DNA of 64,000 nucleotides from JAUVKA01 sp964465145 (GCA_964465145.1 CAYXJR010000014.1:1-64000); one strand, 5' to 3'; counted from the first letter of the stretch, positions 9,530 to 19,050 are shown. Notes: generated by a model from the letters alone, not told the origin. A program made the numbers and translations.

Positions 9530-9548
9530 AAGTGTTAAAATTACACTT
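9530..9548. promoter_or_regulatory. Candidate operator (AAGTGT-N7-ACACTT inverted repeat)
   Basis: AAGTGT at 9530-9535 and ACACTT at 9543-9548 form a perfect 6-bp inverted repeat with a 7-base AT-only spacer. It lies 13 bp upstream of the NrtR-like start (9517, minus strand) and in front of the divergent S9 peptidase gene. Position and symmetry fit autoregulation by the Nudix regulator. Inferred only. Confidence 0.4.
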
Positions 9549-9635
9549 TTCTCCTTGTTTTTACAAAATTCTCCTCAGAGATACACCTTCTTTCTAAAAT
9601 TTATAACTTAGGAAATTCGTCTATAAACTATTATA

Positions 9636-12026
9636 ATGAAACTCAAACCTATACTTTTTACCAGTATTTGGCTGTTAATCATTGGTTTTCAGTCGACTAA
9701 CGGCCAGATAGAAAACCTGTCCCAATTGAGCATCCAGGAAATTATGTCCAAAGATTACCTTGGGCAAAGCCCTCAGCGAATCCAATGGGCAGCTGATTCA
9801 AAACGGGTTTTCTTAAATTGGAACCCGGATAATAAAACCATGGCTTCACCCTATCAGGTAGACATTAAGACCCTGGAGCCGATTCCGATCGACCGTTCGG
9901 AAATGCAGGAGGCTTTACCGATAAGAAAAAACCTTAACAGGGATGAAAGCCTTGAGCTCCTCACCATGGGAGGAGATTTGTCGGTAGTACATGTGAAAAA
10001 AGGGGATACCTTAACTGTTTTCAGCACCACCAAAAGAATTTCATCGGCAAATTTTACTCTTTCCGGAAAAAAGATCAACTTCATCATTGACAGTGATCTA
10101 TATTGGTGGGACAGTGAGACGGGACAGATCCGGCAATTGACAAATTTCCAGGAAAAGAAAATCGAGCAGGAAAGGCCCGAAGGGAAAATCAGAAATGAGC
10201 AAGACGAATGGTTGTACCAGGATCAATTGAAGCTATTTCCCAAACTTAAAAATTCTGGCAGGCGGGCACCATCAATGTATTACGGTGGGAGATTCGGCAG
10301 GCAGGGTGGAGAAGGAAATGCATCAACCGGGCCCTCGCCCATATATCTCAATGGATATTCGGTATACAATGTGCAATTGAGCCCTGATGAAAGATTCGTG
10401 CTATATACTCTTTCAAAACGGGGAGAAAGGTCGGAAGGCACTAAAATACTAACCTATGTTACTCTTTCAGGATATACTGAAATTCAGGACACCCGCTCCA
10501 AGGTAGGCAACCTGCCTGGCGAAATGAAGATGGGGATTTTCGACCTTGAAAAAGACAGTGTCTACCATATCGATAACACAGCTATACCGGGCATTTACGA
10601 CCTCCCGGATTTCGCGAAAGACTATCCTGATCGTTATGAAGGCAAGGAGGCTAAGGAAAGAAGTATTTCCATTAGCGGACCCACCTGGGATGATAATGGG
10701 AAATATTGTGTGCTTTCCGCAAGTGCAAACGATCATAAGGATCGCTGGCTGTTACTTATTGATCTTTCCACTGGGACACCAAAACTTATCGACCGGCAAA
10801 GAGATGAAGCCTGGGTTGGATATGGTAGTGATATGGGATGGATGCCGGATAACAAACGACTCTGGTATACTTCGGAAGCTTCTGGTTACAACCATTTGTA
10901 CTGGGTGAATATGGAAAACGGCGAGAAAAAGCAATTAACCAATGGAAGTTTTGAGGTGAACGGCCCATTTATGTCTCTTTCAAAAAAGTATTGGTATTTT
11001 TCATCAAACGAGGTTCATCCGGGGGAGATTCATTTTTACCGCATGCCACTGGAAGGTGGAACCCGGGAACAAATCACAACAATGGTGGGGAGCAATTCCG
11101 TACAACTTTCTCCTAATGAGAAAACCCTTGCAATTACTTTTTCTTTTGCCAACCAACCTCCGGAATTATATATTCAGGAAAACAAAGCAGGTGCTGAGCC
11201 TGTAAAAATAACCGACTCTAGGTCTGATGCTTTTAAAGCCTATTCCTGGAGGGTTCCTGAATTTATATCCTTTAAAGCCGAGGATGGGGCCACAGTCTAT
11301 GCGCGTCTATATCAACCTGATAAGAAAGTAAAAAATGGTGCTGCGGTTATTTTTGTTCACGGTGCCGGATATTTACAAAATGCACACAAATGGTGGTCGA
11401 CCTATTACCATGAATATTTGTTTAATAATATTCTTGCTGATAATGGATTCACCGTATTGGACATGGATTACCGGGGCAGTGCCGGATATGGAAGAGACTG
11501 GCGCACCGGAATTTACCGTCATATGGGAGGCAAGGACCTCAGCGATCAGGTTGATGGAGCAAAGTTCCTCGTGCATGATTATGAAATAGATCCTGATAGA
11601 ATTGGTTTATATGGAGGTTCTTACGGAGGATTCATCACCCTGATGGCAATGTTCAATGCCCCGGATATTTTTAAGGCGGGAGCAGCCTTGCGCTCCGTGA
11701 CAGACTGGGCACACTACAGTCACGGATACACAGCCAATATCCTTAATACCCCAGCCGAGGACAGTATTGCCTATGCCCGCAGCTCTCCAATATATTTCGC
11801 TGAGGGATTAAAGGGCCATCTGCTTATGTGTCATGGAATAATGGACGATAATGTTCATTATCAGGATATTATACGCCTTTCGCAAAGACTTATTGACCTG
11901 GGGAAAGACAATTGGGAACTGGCCTCTTATCCTTTGGAGCGACATAGTTTCACTGACCCTGATGCCTGGACAGATGAATACAAAAGGATTTTTAAATTAT
12001 TCCAGACTAAATTGAATAGTAAATAA
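9636..12026 (+). CDS. S9-family prolyl oligopeptidase/dipeptidyl aminopeptidase
   Basis: 796 aa with a signal peptide (ending QSTNGQ). An N-terminal beta-propeller (repeats such as RIQWAADSKRVFLNW, VQLSPDERFVLYTLS, MGWMPDNKRLWYTS) is followed by an alpha/beta hydrolase. The nucleophile is in YGGSYGGFITLMAM, the Asp in MDDNVHYQD and the His in ERHSFTDP. The double-Glu motif of DPP IV is absent, so it is closer to the acylaminoacyl-peptidase/oligopeptidase branch than to the DPP IV at 1.5 kb. Periplasmic peptide degradation is likely. The TolC-family gene follows after only 10 bp, which suggests co-transcription although the functions look unrelated. Confidence 0.88.
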   Translation: MKLKPILFTSIWLLIIGFQSTNGQIENLSQLSIQEIMSKDYLGQSPQRIQWAADSKRVFLNWNPDNKTMASPYQVDIKTLEPIPIDRSEMQEALPIRKNLNRDESLELLTMGGDLSVVHVKKGDTLTVFSTTKRISSANFTLSGKKINFIIDSDLYWWDSETGQIRQLTNFQEKKIEQERPEGKIRNEQDEWLYQDQLKLFPKLKNSGRRAPSMYYGGRFGRQGGEGNASTGPSPIYLNGYSVYNVQLSPDERFVLYTLSKRGERSEGTKILTYVTLSGYTEIQDTRSKVGNLPGEMKMGIFDLEKDSVYHIDNTAIPGIYDLPDFAKDYPDRYEGKEAKERSISISGPTWDDNGKYCVLSASANDHKDRWLLLIDLSTGTPKLIDRQRDEAWVGYGSDMGWMPDNKRLWYTSEASGYNHLYWVNMENGEKKQLTNGSFEVNGPFMSLSKKYWYFSSNEVHPGEIHFYRMPLEGGTREQITTMVGSNSVQLSPNEKTLAITFSFANQPPELYIQENKAGAEPVKITDSRSDAFKAYSWRVPEFISFKAEDGATVYARLYQPDKKVKNGAAVIFVHGAGYLQNAHKWWSTYYHEYLFNNILADNGFTVLDMDYRGSAGYGRDWRTGIYRHMGGKDLSDQVDGAKFLVHDYEIDPDRIGLYGGSYGGFITLMAMFNAPDIFKAGAALRSVTDWAHYSHGYTANILNTPAEDSIAYARSSPIYFAEGLKGHLLMCHGIMDDNVHYQDIIRLSQRLIDLGKDNWELASYPLERHSFTDPDAWTDEYKRIFKLFQTKLNSK

Positions 12027-12036
12027 ATCTTTCGCC

Positions 12037-13380
12037 ATGCCCTATCTTGTCCGTTGGTTACTGTTATTCATTTTCATTCCTGGCAGCATAGCCATTTCAC
12101 AGGAAAAATGGACCCTGGACCAATGTATTTCCTTTGCCTATGAGAATAATATCCAACTCAAGCAACAGGAGCTGACAATAAACCTTGCAGAAAACAACTT
12201 GCTGCAATCCCAGTTGGAACTCCTGCCTGGCATAGGGATTGGAGCCTCCCAAACTTATCGGTTCGGTCGATCTGTTGATCCGCTGACCTATGACTTTACG
12301 ACGGAAAATAGTAAGGGCAGCTCTTTTTACGGCAGTTCGGGGGTGGATCTTTTTAATGGGTTCCGCTCAGTTAATACCATCAAAAGGAATAAACTGAATT
12401 TAAAAATAATCCTCGAGGATTATGACAGGGCTAAAAATGACCTGGCTCTAAATATCACCAGATTCTATTTGCAGATCCTTTTCAATAAGGAACTGGAGGA
12501 GATTGCCCGCCAACAGGCTGAGGTAACAGTTCTCCAGGTAGATAATACTCAAAAGCTTGTTAAGGCAGGATCATTGCCAAGAGGTGACCTGTTGGAAATA
12601 CAGGCCCAGTATGCCAGCGAAGAGCTCCAACTTGTTAATGCCCGAAACCAATTGCGCCTTTCTTTGTTGAGCTTGGCTCAATTACTTGATTTTGAAAACA
12701 TTGACACTTTTGATATTGATGAGCCTGGTTTTGATAATGTTGTCATGGGAGCTTCTTTGGGCTCAGACGGGGAAATATATGAATCGGCTTTGCTCTTGAT
12801 GCCACAGATTAAAAGTGCAGAACTAAAGGTTCAACTCTATGAACGGGACCTTGCAATTTCAAAGGGCTTGTTAAGTCCTGACCTTTCCATGAGTGCAAGC
12901 TGGGGTTCAGGATATTCCGACAGGATACTCGACTTCCAAACAGGAAATATTATGGCCTTCCGGAATCAACTTGAATTTGCCAGCACAACAAGCCTGGGAT
13001 TTAACCTTCGCGTTCCAATATTCAATAATTGGTCTATCCAAACTGAGATCAAAAACAAAAAGATCGCTCTTGTAAACAGTAGTTATCAGCTTGAACTTGT
13101 CAAGAATCAATTACGCAAGGAAATTCAACAGGCAATGGCTGATGCACAGGCTGCCCTGGAAAAATACAGGGCAACAGAAAAAACTCTGACTTCCCTTCAA
13201 GAGGCATTTCGATACACTGAAAAAAAATATAGCGTTGGCCTGTTGACTTCACTTGATTACAATATTGCTAAAAATAACCTGACTAAAGCTCAATCGGATC
13301 TTCTTCAAGCTAAATACAACTATATATTTAATATTCGTATTTTGGATTTTTACCGGGGGTTTCCAGATGAACTCAAATAG
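12037..13380 (+). CDS. TolC-family outer membrane efflux protein
   Basis: 447 aa with a signal peptide (ending GSIAISQ). It has the internal duplication of TolC proteins: WTLDQCISFAYENNIQLKQQELTINLAENNLLQSQLELLP and a later similar segment, long helical stretches rich in Q, N, L and A, and the C-terminal SVGLLTSLDYNIAKNNLTKAQSDLLQAKYNYIFNIRILDFYRG. Trimers form the outer-membrane channel and periplasmic tunnel of efflux pumps or type I secretion. No inner-membrane pump or adaptor gene is adjacent; the partner must be elsewhere or shared. It starts 10 bp after the S9 peptidase stop. Confidence 0.9.
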   Translation: MPYLVRWLLLFIFIPGSIAISQEKWTLDQCISFAYENNIQLKQQELTINLAENNLLQSQLELLPGIGIGASQTYRFGRSVDPLTYDFTTENSKGSSFYGSSGVDLFNGFRSVNTIKRNKLNLKIILEDYDRAKNDLALNITRFYLQILFNKELEEIARQQAEVTVLQVDNTQKLVKAGSLPRGDLLEIQAQYASEELQLVNARNQLRLSLLSLAQLLDFENIDTFDIDEPGFDNVVMGASLGSDGEIYESALLLMPQIKSAELKVQLYERDLAISKGLLSPDLSMSASWGSGYSDRILDFQTGNIMAFRNQLEFASTTSLGFNLRVPIFNNWSIQTEIKNKKIALVNSSYQLELVKNQLRKEIQQAMADAQAALEKYRATEKTLTSLQEAFRYTEKKYSVGLLTSLDYNIAKNNLTKAQSDLLQAKYNYIFNIRILDFYRGFPDELK

Positions 13381-13407
13381 GCTGGTCAAATAAATTTTAT
13401 TCGAGGA

Positions 13408-14136
13408 ATGGCTCTGATCCTTCATATCGAAACTGCGACCCCGATCTGCTCTGCAGCTTTAAGCAAGGACAGACAATTGCTGAAAATAAAGGAAACCAAT
13501 GATCCCCGGTCACACGCTACACGCCTGTCTCCATTTATCGACGAATTATTGAAATCCAGTGGTTTGAGTGTGTCGGATCTTGATGCAATATCTGTGAGTC
13601 TTGGTCCTGGATCCTTTACCGGTCTCAGAATAGGTGTTTCAACTGTTAAGGGTTTGGCATATGGAGCCAACCTGCCTGTGATCGGAATATCCACACTCCA
13701 GGCCCTTACCAGCAGGTTAATATCGGAAAATCCCGACGACCTGAGAGATCTTATTACAGATAAACTGCTGCTTTGCCCTATGCTGGATGCCAGACGTATG
13801 GAGGTTTATACGGCTTTTTATTCTCGAGGCCTGGAATTGAAAAGGAAGGTTCAGGCTGATATTATTGATGCTGATTCCTACCTCGAATTTCTGCAATCCG
13901 GCCCTGTGGTGTTCTTCGGTAATGGCAGCGATAAGTGCAGAGAGATAATCCAACACCCCAACGCTCATTTTATTGCAGGAATAGAGCCATCAGCCAGGTT
14001 CATGATCCAATTGGCAGAAATAGCCTGGGGGAAAAAGGACTTTTTGAATACTGCATATTTCGAACCTTTTTATCTAAAAGATTTTATTGCAACAATCCCT
14101 AAGAATAGAATTATACCCCCACAAAAAAGAAGGTGA
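13408..14136 (+). CDS. tsaB: tRNA threonylcarbamoyladenosine biosynthesis protein TsaB
   Basis: 242 aa. The ASKHA-fold N-terminus (LILHIETATPICSAALSKD) and the hallmark SLGPGSFTGLRIGVSTVKGLAYG are those of TsaB, the inactive paralogue that scaffolds TsaD and TsaE in making t6A37 on tRNAs reading ANN codons. Length is normal. It lies 27 bp after the TolC gene and 66 bp before efp, so two translation-related genes are neighbours. Cytosolic and expected to be essential. Confidence 0.93.
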   Translation: MALILHIETATPICSAALSKDRQLLKIKETNDPRSHATRLSPFIDELLKSSGLSVSDLDAISVSLGPGSFTGLRIGVSTVKGLAYGANLPVIGISTLQALTSRLISENPDDLRDLITDKLLLCPMLDARRMEVYTAFYSRGLELKRKVQADIIDADSYLEFLQSGPVVFFGNGSDKCREIIQHPNAHFIAGIEPSARFMIQLAEIAWGKKDFLNTAYFEPFYLKDFIATIPKNRIIPPQKRR

Positions 14137-14172
14137 CCACTTCTGAAGCATGGTATTGTTAAGAGTTTAACT

Positions 14173-14180
14173 TATTTTTG
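14173..14180 (+). promoter_or_regulatory. Bacteroidota -7 promoter box of efp
   Basis: TATTTTTG matches TAnnTTTG and ends 22 bases before the efp ATG at 14203. No clear -33 TTG is seen at the ideal spacing. Confidence 0.5.
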
Positions 14181-14202
14181 ATCAAAATTTATTCCAACAT
14201 AT

Positions 14203-14769
14203 ATGGCTACTACTTCTGACATCCGAAAGGGAATGTGCATTGAGCACAACGACCAGCTTTTCACAATTGTTGATTTTCAACACGTTAAGCCTGGTAAAGG
14301 GCCTGCGTTTGTTAGGACAAAATTGAAAAATATTACCAGTGGTCGTGTCATTGACATTACTTTCTCCTCAGGACATAAAATCAATGAGACACGTGTGGAA
14401 CGTCGTCCCTATCAATTCCTGTATAAGGATGATATCGGCTATCACATGATGCATATGGAAACCTATGAGCAAATTTCCATCGATGGCGGACTGATAAATA
14501 ACGTTGATCTGCTCAAGGATGGACAGGAAGTGGAAGTGGTGATTCACGTGGATACTGAAACCCCACTTTATTGTGAATTGCCTCCCACTGTAGTCATGGA
14601 GATTACCTATACAGAACCTGGGATGCGCGGTGATACTTCCTCTTCGAGTTCTCTTAAAGCTGCCACCATCGAAACCGGCGGCACTATCATGGTACCCCTA
14701 TTCTGCGAAACCGGAACGAAAATACGGATCAACACCCAGGACAACAGTTATATGGAAAGAGTGAAGTAG
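14203..14769 (+). CDS. efp: Elongation factor P
   Basis: 188 aa, the usual EF-P length, with three beta-barrel domains. The N-terminal KOW-like domain has the loop HVKPGKGPAFVRTKLKN, whose exposed lysine enters the peptidyl-transferase centre. The C-terminal domain shows the signature ETGGTIMVPLFCETGTKIRINTQDNSYMERV. EF-P relieves ribosome stalling at polyproline. No EF-P-modifying enzyme gene is adjacent. A consensus -7 box lies just upstream, so it is probably transcribed on its own. It converges with the polysaccharide ligase gene with only 3 bp between the stops. Confidence 0.96.
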   Translation: MATTSDIRKGMCIEHNDQLFTIVDFQHVKPGKGPAFVRTKLKNITSGRVIDITFSSGHKINETRVERRPYQFLYKDDIGYHMMHMETYEQISIDGGLINNVDLLKDGQEVEVVIHVDTETPLYCELPPTVVMEITYTEPGMRGDTSSSSSLKAATIETGGTIMVPLFCETGTKIRINTQDNSYMERVK

Positions 14770-14772
14770 TAT

Positions 14773-16251
14773 TTATTCACTCTTTACCGAAGAAGACCTG
14801 ACATCCAGGGCTACAAGGATTGCGAGAAATCCCCATACTCCCACTGAAGCTTTATCTGTGTCGAGAAAATTATTCAAAATACCATGGAGAAAATAGGTGA
14901 TCAAACTAAAGAGAACAACTATTGCTATCATTTTTAACTCCTTGTCACTCTGCTTCTTATACACTTTCATCCCCGTGATGATGCTATAAATAACCAGCAT
15001 AAGCATGCTCAGCCCCCCAAAAATACCATATTCACTCAGGGGCCCCAGGTATTCTGAATGGGCATTTCCCCCGTCACCTGCATTGGTGGAGATAATGGTT
15101 TTTTGAGATTTTTTCTGGAATGGCGCATATTGAAACATATAAGTTCCAGGCCCAAACCCCAAAAGAGGTTTTTTGGCAAACATACGGATTGCACAACTCC
15201 AACGATTAAGACGTTCAAGATTGGAAGCATCGGTGGAAATATTTGAAATAGACTGAATATGTTCGGTAAAATTGTCGGAAGAGTCCTGGTTGTTTCCCTC
15301 CATGTCTATCAATACTGTTTTCCCGAAGAACATAAAAGCTGCAACAAGGCCAGCAAACCCAAGCAATAATGTTTTCCAGGGTACTTTAAACAGAATTATT
15401 AGGTAAATCATGGCTGCCCCAGCCAGACTAATCCAGGCAGCACGGCTGTAAGAGAAAACCAGGCCTGTGAACAACAATCCTAAAACAAGGAAAGCTCCAA
15501 ACCGCTGCCACCAGTTAAAATTTGACTTGACAAGGAAACCAAATGCCACAGGGATAAAAAAGGTCATAATTGCCCCGTATAATGTGTGGTCGTTAAAAAA
15601 TGGATCAGCCGCCGGGTTTGAGGCTTGTTGATCAAAGAGCCCTAGTGTAATATGCTTGAGAGTTATGATAATAACCATAAAGGCCAAGGGTATTAGGATA
15701 ACCCAAAAATAGCGCCTGATCTTGGCAGGATCACGAAAGACTTGTGTGGCCATAAAATAAAAGACTGCAACAAACCAAAAACGTGATAAAAAAAACTTCA
15801 ATGAAACCCATGGCATTGTGCTTGTGAGGGAAGTCACCAATATCCACGTCAATTGAAATAGGATAATTAGGGTCACCGGATGACGCAATACCTTTCTATC
15901 AAAAGATCCATCAGTGGCAAGCTTTATGATGAAAATTACGAGAAGCCCCGCTAATAGTGGCTCTGTGGGTAAAAACATATTAAAATCCAACCCAGTTGAA
16001 AGTTCTTTGAGTGGAATAGAAAAGGGTACAGAAAAAAGGATTATCCAAAAAATCAATTCGAGCCGGTAAAGCGCAATCATCAACACAAGCAAACCCACTG
16101 GAATAGCAGCCATAATAAACTTGTCCTTGGTTATAAAATAACCAAGGACAAGGACATACAGAATGCATAATGAGTAAACCAGTCCGATCCTGACAAGCTT
16201 ATTCTGAAGCAGCCGGTCCGGCTGAAAAATATGTACGATTTTCGATAACAC
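14773..16251 (-). CDS. O-antigen ligase/polymerase-family membrane protein
   Basis: 492 aa with about a dozen membrane spans throughout. The large periplasmic loop carries CAIRMFAKKPLLGFGPGTYMFQYAPF and GNAHSEYLGPLSEYGIFGG, the pattern of the Wzy_C/O-antigen ligase family, where the HSEYL region lies near the active site. These proteins ligate or polymerise undecaprenyl-linked glycans on the periplasmic side. The first Met lies inside the last codons of the Wzz-like gene (53-bp overlap), indicating tight coupling. WaaL-type ligase and Wzy-type polymerase cannot be told apart by eye. The Wzz neighbour slightly favours a polymerisation role. Confidence 0.82.
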   Translation of the reverse strand: MLSKIVHIFQPDRLLQNKLVRIGLVYSLCILYVLVLGYFITKDKFIMAAIPVGLLVLMIALYRLELIFWIILFSVPFSIPLKELSTGLDFNMFLPTEPLLAGLLVIFIIKLATDGSFDRKVLRHPVTLIILFQLTWILVTSLTSTMPWVSLKFFLSRFWFVAVFYFMATQVFRDPAKIRRYFWVILIPLAFMVIIITLKHITLGLFDQQASNPAADPFFNDHTLYGAIMTFFIPVAFGFLVKSNFNWWQRFGAFLVLGLLFTGLVFSYSRAAWISLAGAAMIYLIILFKVPWKTLLLGFAGLVAAFMFFGKTVLIDMEGNNQDSSDNFTEHIQSISNISTDASNLERLNRWSCAIRMFAKKPLLGFGPGTYMFQYAPFQKKSQKTIISTNAGDGGNAHSEYLGPLSEYGIFGGLSMLMLVIYSIITGMKVYKKQSDKELKMIAIVVLFSLITYFLHGILNNFLDTDKASVGVWGFLAILVALDVRSSSVKSE

Positions 16252-17158
16252 CTATAATTATTATGGCCAAAATAAGGGTTAAAAAGACAGACATTAGCAC
16301 AATAACACTGCGTTTGGGTGAGGATTTCTTATCCGCAGGAAATGGAGGAGTAACAACCTGGCTGTAAGTGATTTCTTTTTCCAATTCCGAACGTTCTGCA
16401 GCCTGTAAGACTTCAATGTCTACCAATGATTTTAGCAAACCATCATGTTGATCCTTAAGTTTTTTATACTCATATCCTTTATCGGACATGTTACCGAGGA
16501 ACTTCTCTGCAGATTCCCTCTTTACTGTATTGGTTCGGTACATGGCTCTCGATGCCTCCGCCGTTTGCTCACCATAGAATTCCAGTATACCATATTGCTC
16601 TCCAATGGCATTAATAGCTATACGAATAGAGTCGAGCTTGTGGTAACCTTTTTTTAATTGCACTGTGTAAACATCGAAAACTTCCTGATGCTTAATCCGG
16701 TGCAGGCTTGCCACTTTATCGTTATAATGAGAGATCAGGGAATTTACCATATTGCTGGCCATACCAGGATCAGTATCCAGCACTTCTATCCGAACAGCCT
16801 CATTCTCAGTTTTCCTGAAACTTACATTATCATTGTACTTACCTATTATGGCTGTAAAAAAATACTTGTAGTTACGGGAGATCTTGTAATGCTCATCCAG
16901 TTTAAAGGATTCGATTATTTTGTCACGGATATCTCCGGAATTGAGGATCTCCAGCATTTGTTCCGTATAACTTTCTTCGGAATATTCACCCAGATTCACT
17001 GGATAAACTATGGCCATGGATTTAAACTTTGGTTTAATAAAGTGTTGGGAGGAAAATACTACTGAAATGATTCCTGCGATTATAGCAATTGCCATCAGAT
17101 GAACCTTCCATTTCCACATAAGGTCCAGTAAATTTCTATTGTTGAAATAATTTTCCAT
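16199..17158 (-). CDS. Wzz-family chain-length/polysaccharide co-polymerase protein
   Basis: 319 aa. The N-terminal membrane span (LMAIAIIAGIISVVFSS, after the cytosolic lead NRNLLDLMWKWKVH) and the C-terminal span (SVIVLMSVFLTLILAIIIIGVI) enclose a periplasmic helical domain. The proline-rich segment VVTPPFPADKKSSPKRS before the last span is the classical Wzz feature. No C-terminal BY-kinase domain, so it is the short Wzz type rather than a Wzc. It would set the length of the glycan handled by the overlapping ligase/polymerase gene. It lies 10 bp after tyrS on the same strand, so it may be read from the cvpA-tyrS transcript. Confidence 0.85.
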   Translation of the reverse strand: MENYFNNRNLLDLMWKWKVHLMAIAIIAGIISVVFSSQHFIKPKFKSMAIVYPVNLGEYSEESYTEQMLEILNSGDIRDKIIESFKLDEHYKISRNYKYFFTAIIGKYNDNVSFRKTENEAVRIEVLDTDPGMASNMVNSLISHYNDKVASLHRIKHQEVFDVYTVQLKKGYHKLDSIRIAINAIGEQYGILEFYGEQTAEASRAMYRTNTVKRESAEKFLGNMSDKGYEYKKLKDQHDGLLKSLVDIEVLQAAERSELEKEITYSQVVTPPFPADKKSSPKRSVIVLMSVFLTLILAIIIIGVIENRTYFSAGPAASE

Positions 17159-17168
17159 TATTTTGGTT

Positions 17169-18452
17169 TTATTGGGCTATGATTAGAAAATAGTTCTTTT
17201 TCCCCTTCTGGGCAAGCAGATATTTGTTATTCAAAAGAGAGTCGGCTTGTATCTGTGTCTCAGGATCAGATATTTTTTCCTTATTCAGACTGACACTACC
17301 TCCCTGAACGGAACGGCGCAATTCACCTTTCGAAGGGAATACCGCAGTTTCCCCTGCCAAAAGTTCAACTACAGAAATCCCTTCACTTATCAATTCCCTG
17401 TCAATTTTGAATTGTGGCACTCCTTCAAAAACAGACAGGAAGGTTTGCTCATCCATTCGAACCAGGGTTTCATGGGTTCCCTTACCAAAAAGTATCTGTG
17501 ATGCCTCAATCGCTGATTCAAGATCTTCCCTGGAGTGCACCATGGCAGTAACATCTTCCGCCAATGTGCGTTGAAGCAAGCGCAGATGAGGAGCCTGCCG
17601 GTGTTCATCGATTAGGGCATTGATTTCTGCCTTCGACCTAAGAGTAAATATTCTGATATAACTTTCCGCATCTACATCCCCGGTATTCATCCAGAATTGG
17701 TAAAATGCGTAGGGGGAAGTTTTTCCCGGATCAAGCCAGATGGTCCCTGATTCAGTTTTTCCAAATTTTCCCCCATCGGCTTTTGTTATCATGGGGGATG
17801 TCAGGGCAAAAGCCTCTCCTCCGCTTTTCCGTCGGATTAATTCGGTCCCGGTTGTAATATTGCCCCATTGGTCGGATCCGCCCATTTGAAGTTTTACTCC
17901 ATGCTGTTTGTATAAATGGTAGAAATCATACCCCTGGACCAACTGATAAGAAAACTCTGTATAGGACATCCCAGTATCCAGGCGCTTTTTTACTGAGTCC
18001 TTGGCCGTCATGTAATTAACGGTGATATGTTTACCAACCTCGCGGATAAATTCAAGAAAAGAAAACTCTTTCATCCAGTCGTAGTTGTTCACCATCACGG
18101 CTTCATTTGGAGCCTGCGTGTCAAAATCAAGAAATTTTGACAGTTGCTTTTTTATGCATTCCTGGTTATACCTCAGGGACTCCTCGTCGAGCAGGTTTCT
18201 TTCCTCGGATTTTCCTGATGGGTCACCTATCATTCCTGTTGCACCCCCAACCAGGGCATAGGGCTTATGCCCGGCCATCTGGAAATGCTTAAGCATCATA
18301 ATACCCACCAGATTACCGATATGAAGGGAGTCGGAAGATGGGTCGAAGCCCACATAAGCTGAACCCATTTCCTGTAGCAAAATCTCCTCAGTGCCAGGCA
18401 TTATGTCGTGGATCATACCCCTCCATCTGAGTTCATCAACAAAGTTCATAGA
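17169..18452 (-). CDS. tyrS: Tyrosyl-tRNA synthetase
   Basis: 427 aa from the Met of MNFVDELRWRGMIHDIMPG. Class Ic synthetase: the HIGH-type motif is in SDSLHIGNLVGIM, the KMSKS-type loop is KFGKTESGTIWLD, and SYTEFSYQLVQGYDF with GGSDQWGNI binds tyrosine. The C-terminal S4 RNA-binding domain is present (SKGELRRSVQGGSVSLNKEKI). An in-frame Met eight codons earlier (18476) exists, but a perfect -7 box (TATCTTTG) sits inside those codons. That, and the usual N-terminus of Bacteroidota TyrRS, favours 18452. Charges tRNA-Tyr in the cytosol. Confidence 0.96.
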   Translation of the reverse strand, partial: SMNFVDELRWRGMIHDIMPGTEEILLQEMGSAYVGFDPSSDSLHIGNLVGIMMLKHFQMAGHKPYALVGGATGMIGDPSGKSEERNLLDEESLRYNQECIKKQLSKFLDFDTQAPNEAVMVNNYDWMKEFSFLEFIREVGKHITVNYMTAKDSVKKRLDTGMSYTEFSYQLVQGYDFYHLYKQHGVKLQMGGSDQWGNITTGTELIRRKSGGEAFALTSPMITKADGGKFGKTESGTIWLDPGKTSPYAFYQFWMNTGDVDAESYIRIFTLRSKAEINALIDEHRQAPHLRLLQRTLAEDVTAMVHSREDLESAIEASQILFGKGTHETLVRMDEQTFLSVFEGVPQFKIDRELISEGISVVELLAGETAVFPSKGELRRSVQGGSVSLNKEKISDPETQIQADSLLNNKYLLAQKGKKNYFLIIAQ

Positions 18453-18463
18453 AAAATTTTTGC

Positions 18464-18471
18464 CAAAGATA
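18464..18471 (-). promoter_or_regulatory. Bacteroidota -7 promoter box of tyrS
   Basis: TATCTTTG on the minus strand matches TAnnTTTG exactly and lies 11 bases upstream of the preferred tyrS start at 18452. It implies a very short 5' leader and rules against the longer start at 18476 for transcripts from this promoter. Confidence 0.55.
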
Positions 18472-18493
18472 GTCATTTGATTATAACGCCCAT

Positions 18494-19030
18494 TCAGCTT
18501 GTTACAGTATCAAGGCTGTCATCTTTCACCTTATCAATTTCTTTTTCGAAATTCTCCAGGTGCAAAAAGGGCAAAAGGTTAGGAATCAGATTTGCCATAG
18601 GTTGATACAACATTGATCCTTCTTTCGCCTCTTCAGGAATGAAACTTTTTCTTTCGTCAACAATATCAATTACAAAAAGGATAACAGAGGTTATCAGGGC
18701 GGCTTTTACCAGTCCTACAACAATTCCTGCGAGACGGTCTATCCATCCCAAAGCAAGGGATCTCACCAATTGGCTAAGCATTTTGGCTATAATCTGGATC
18801 ACTACCACAATGATAATAAAGGTGATTACAAAGGAAATAATATGCATGTACTGACTTTCAATTCCCCATGTAGTCAGCAAGTTAGCCGTCCAATCAGAAA
18901 ATTTAATTGCCCCCCATATACCAAATACAAGAGCGGCAAGGGAGGCTATCTCACCTATAAATCCGTTTTTAAATCCTGAAAACAATCCGGCAATCAGCGG
19001 AATAAGAATAAGAAGGTCTAACCAATTCAT
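18494..19030 (-). CDS. CvpA family membrane protein
   Basis: 178 aa with four predicted membrane spans: residues about 3-20 (WLDLLILIPLIAGLFSGF), 27-45, 62-85 (IISFVITFIIIVVVIQII) and 98-120. The opening LDLLILIPLIAGLFSGFKNGFIGEIASLAALVFGIWGAI and the LDRLAG-like WIDRLAGIVVGLVKAALITS are CvpA-family signatures. The family was named for colicin V production; its molecular role is not settled. Lies 41 bp upstream of the preferred tyrS start on the same strand. It has its own consensus -7 box upstream. Confidence 0.85.
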   Translation of the reverse strand: MNWLDLLILIPLIAGLFSGFKNGFIGEIASLAALVFGIWGAIKFSDWTANLLTTWGIESQYMHIISFVITFIIIVVVIQIIAKMLSQLVRSLALGWIDRLAGIVVGLVKAALITSVILFVIDIVDERKSFIPEEAKEGSMLYQPMANLIPNLLPFLHLENFEKEIDKVKDDSLDTVTS

Positions 19031-19050
19031 GATAAGCTGTTTTGATCTAC

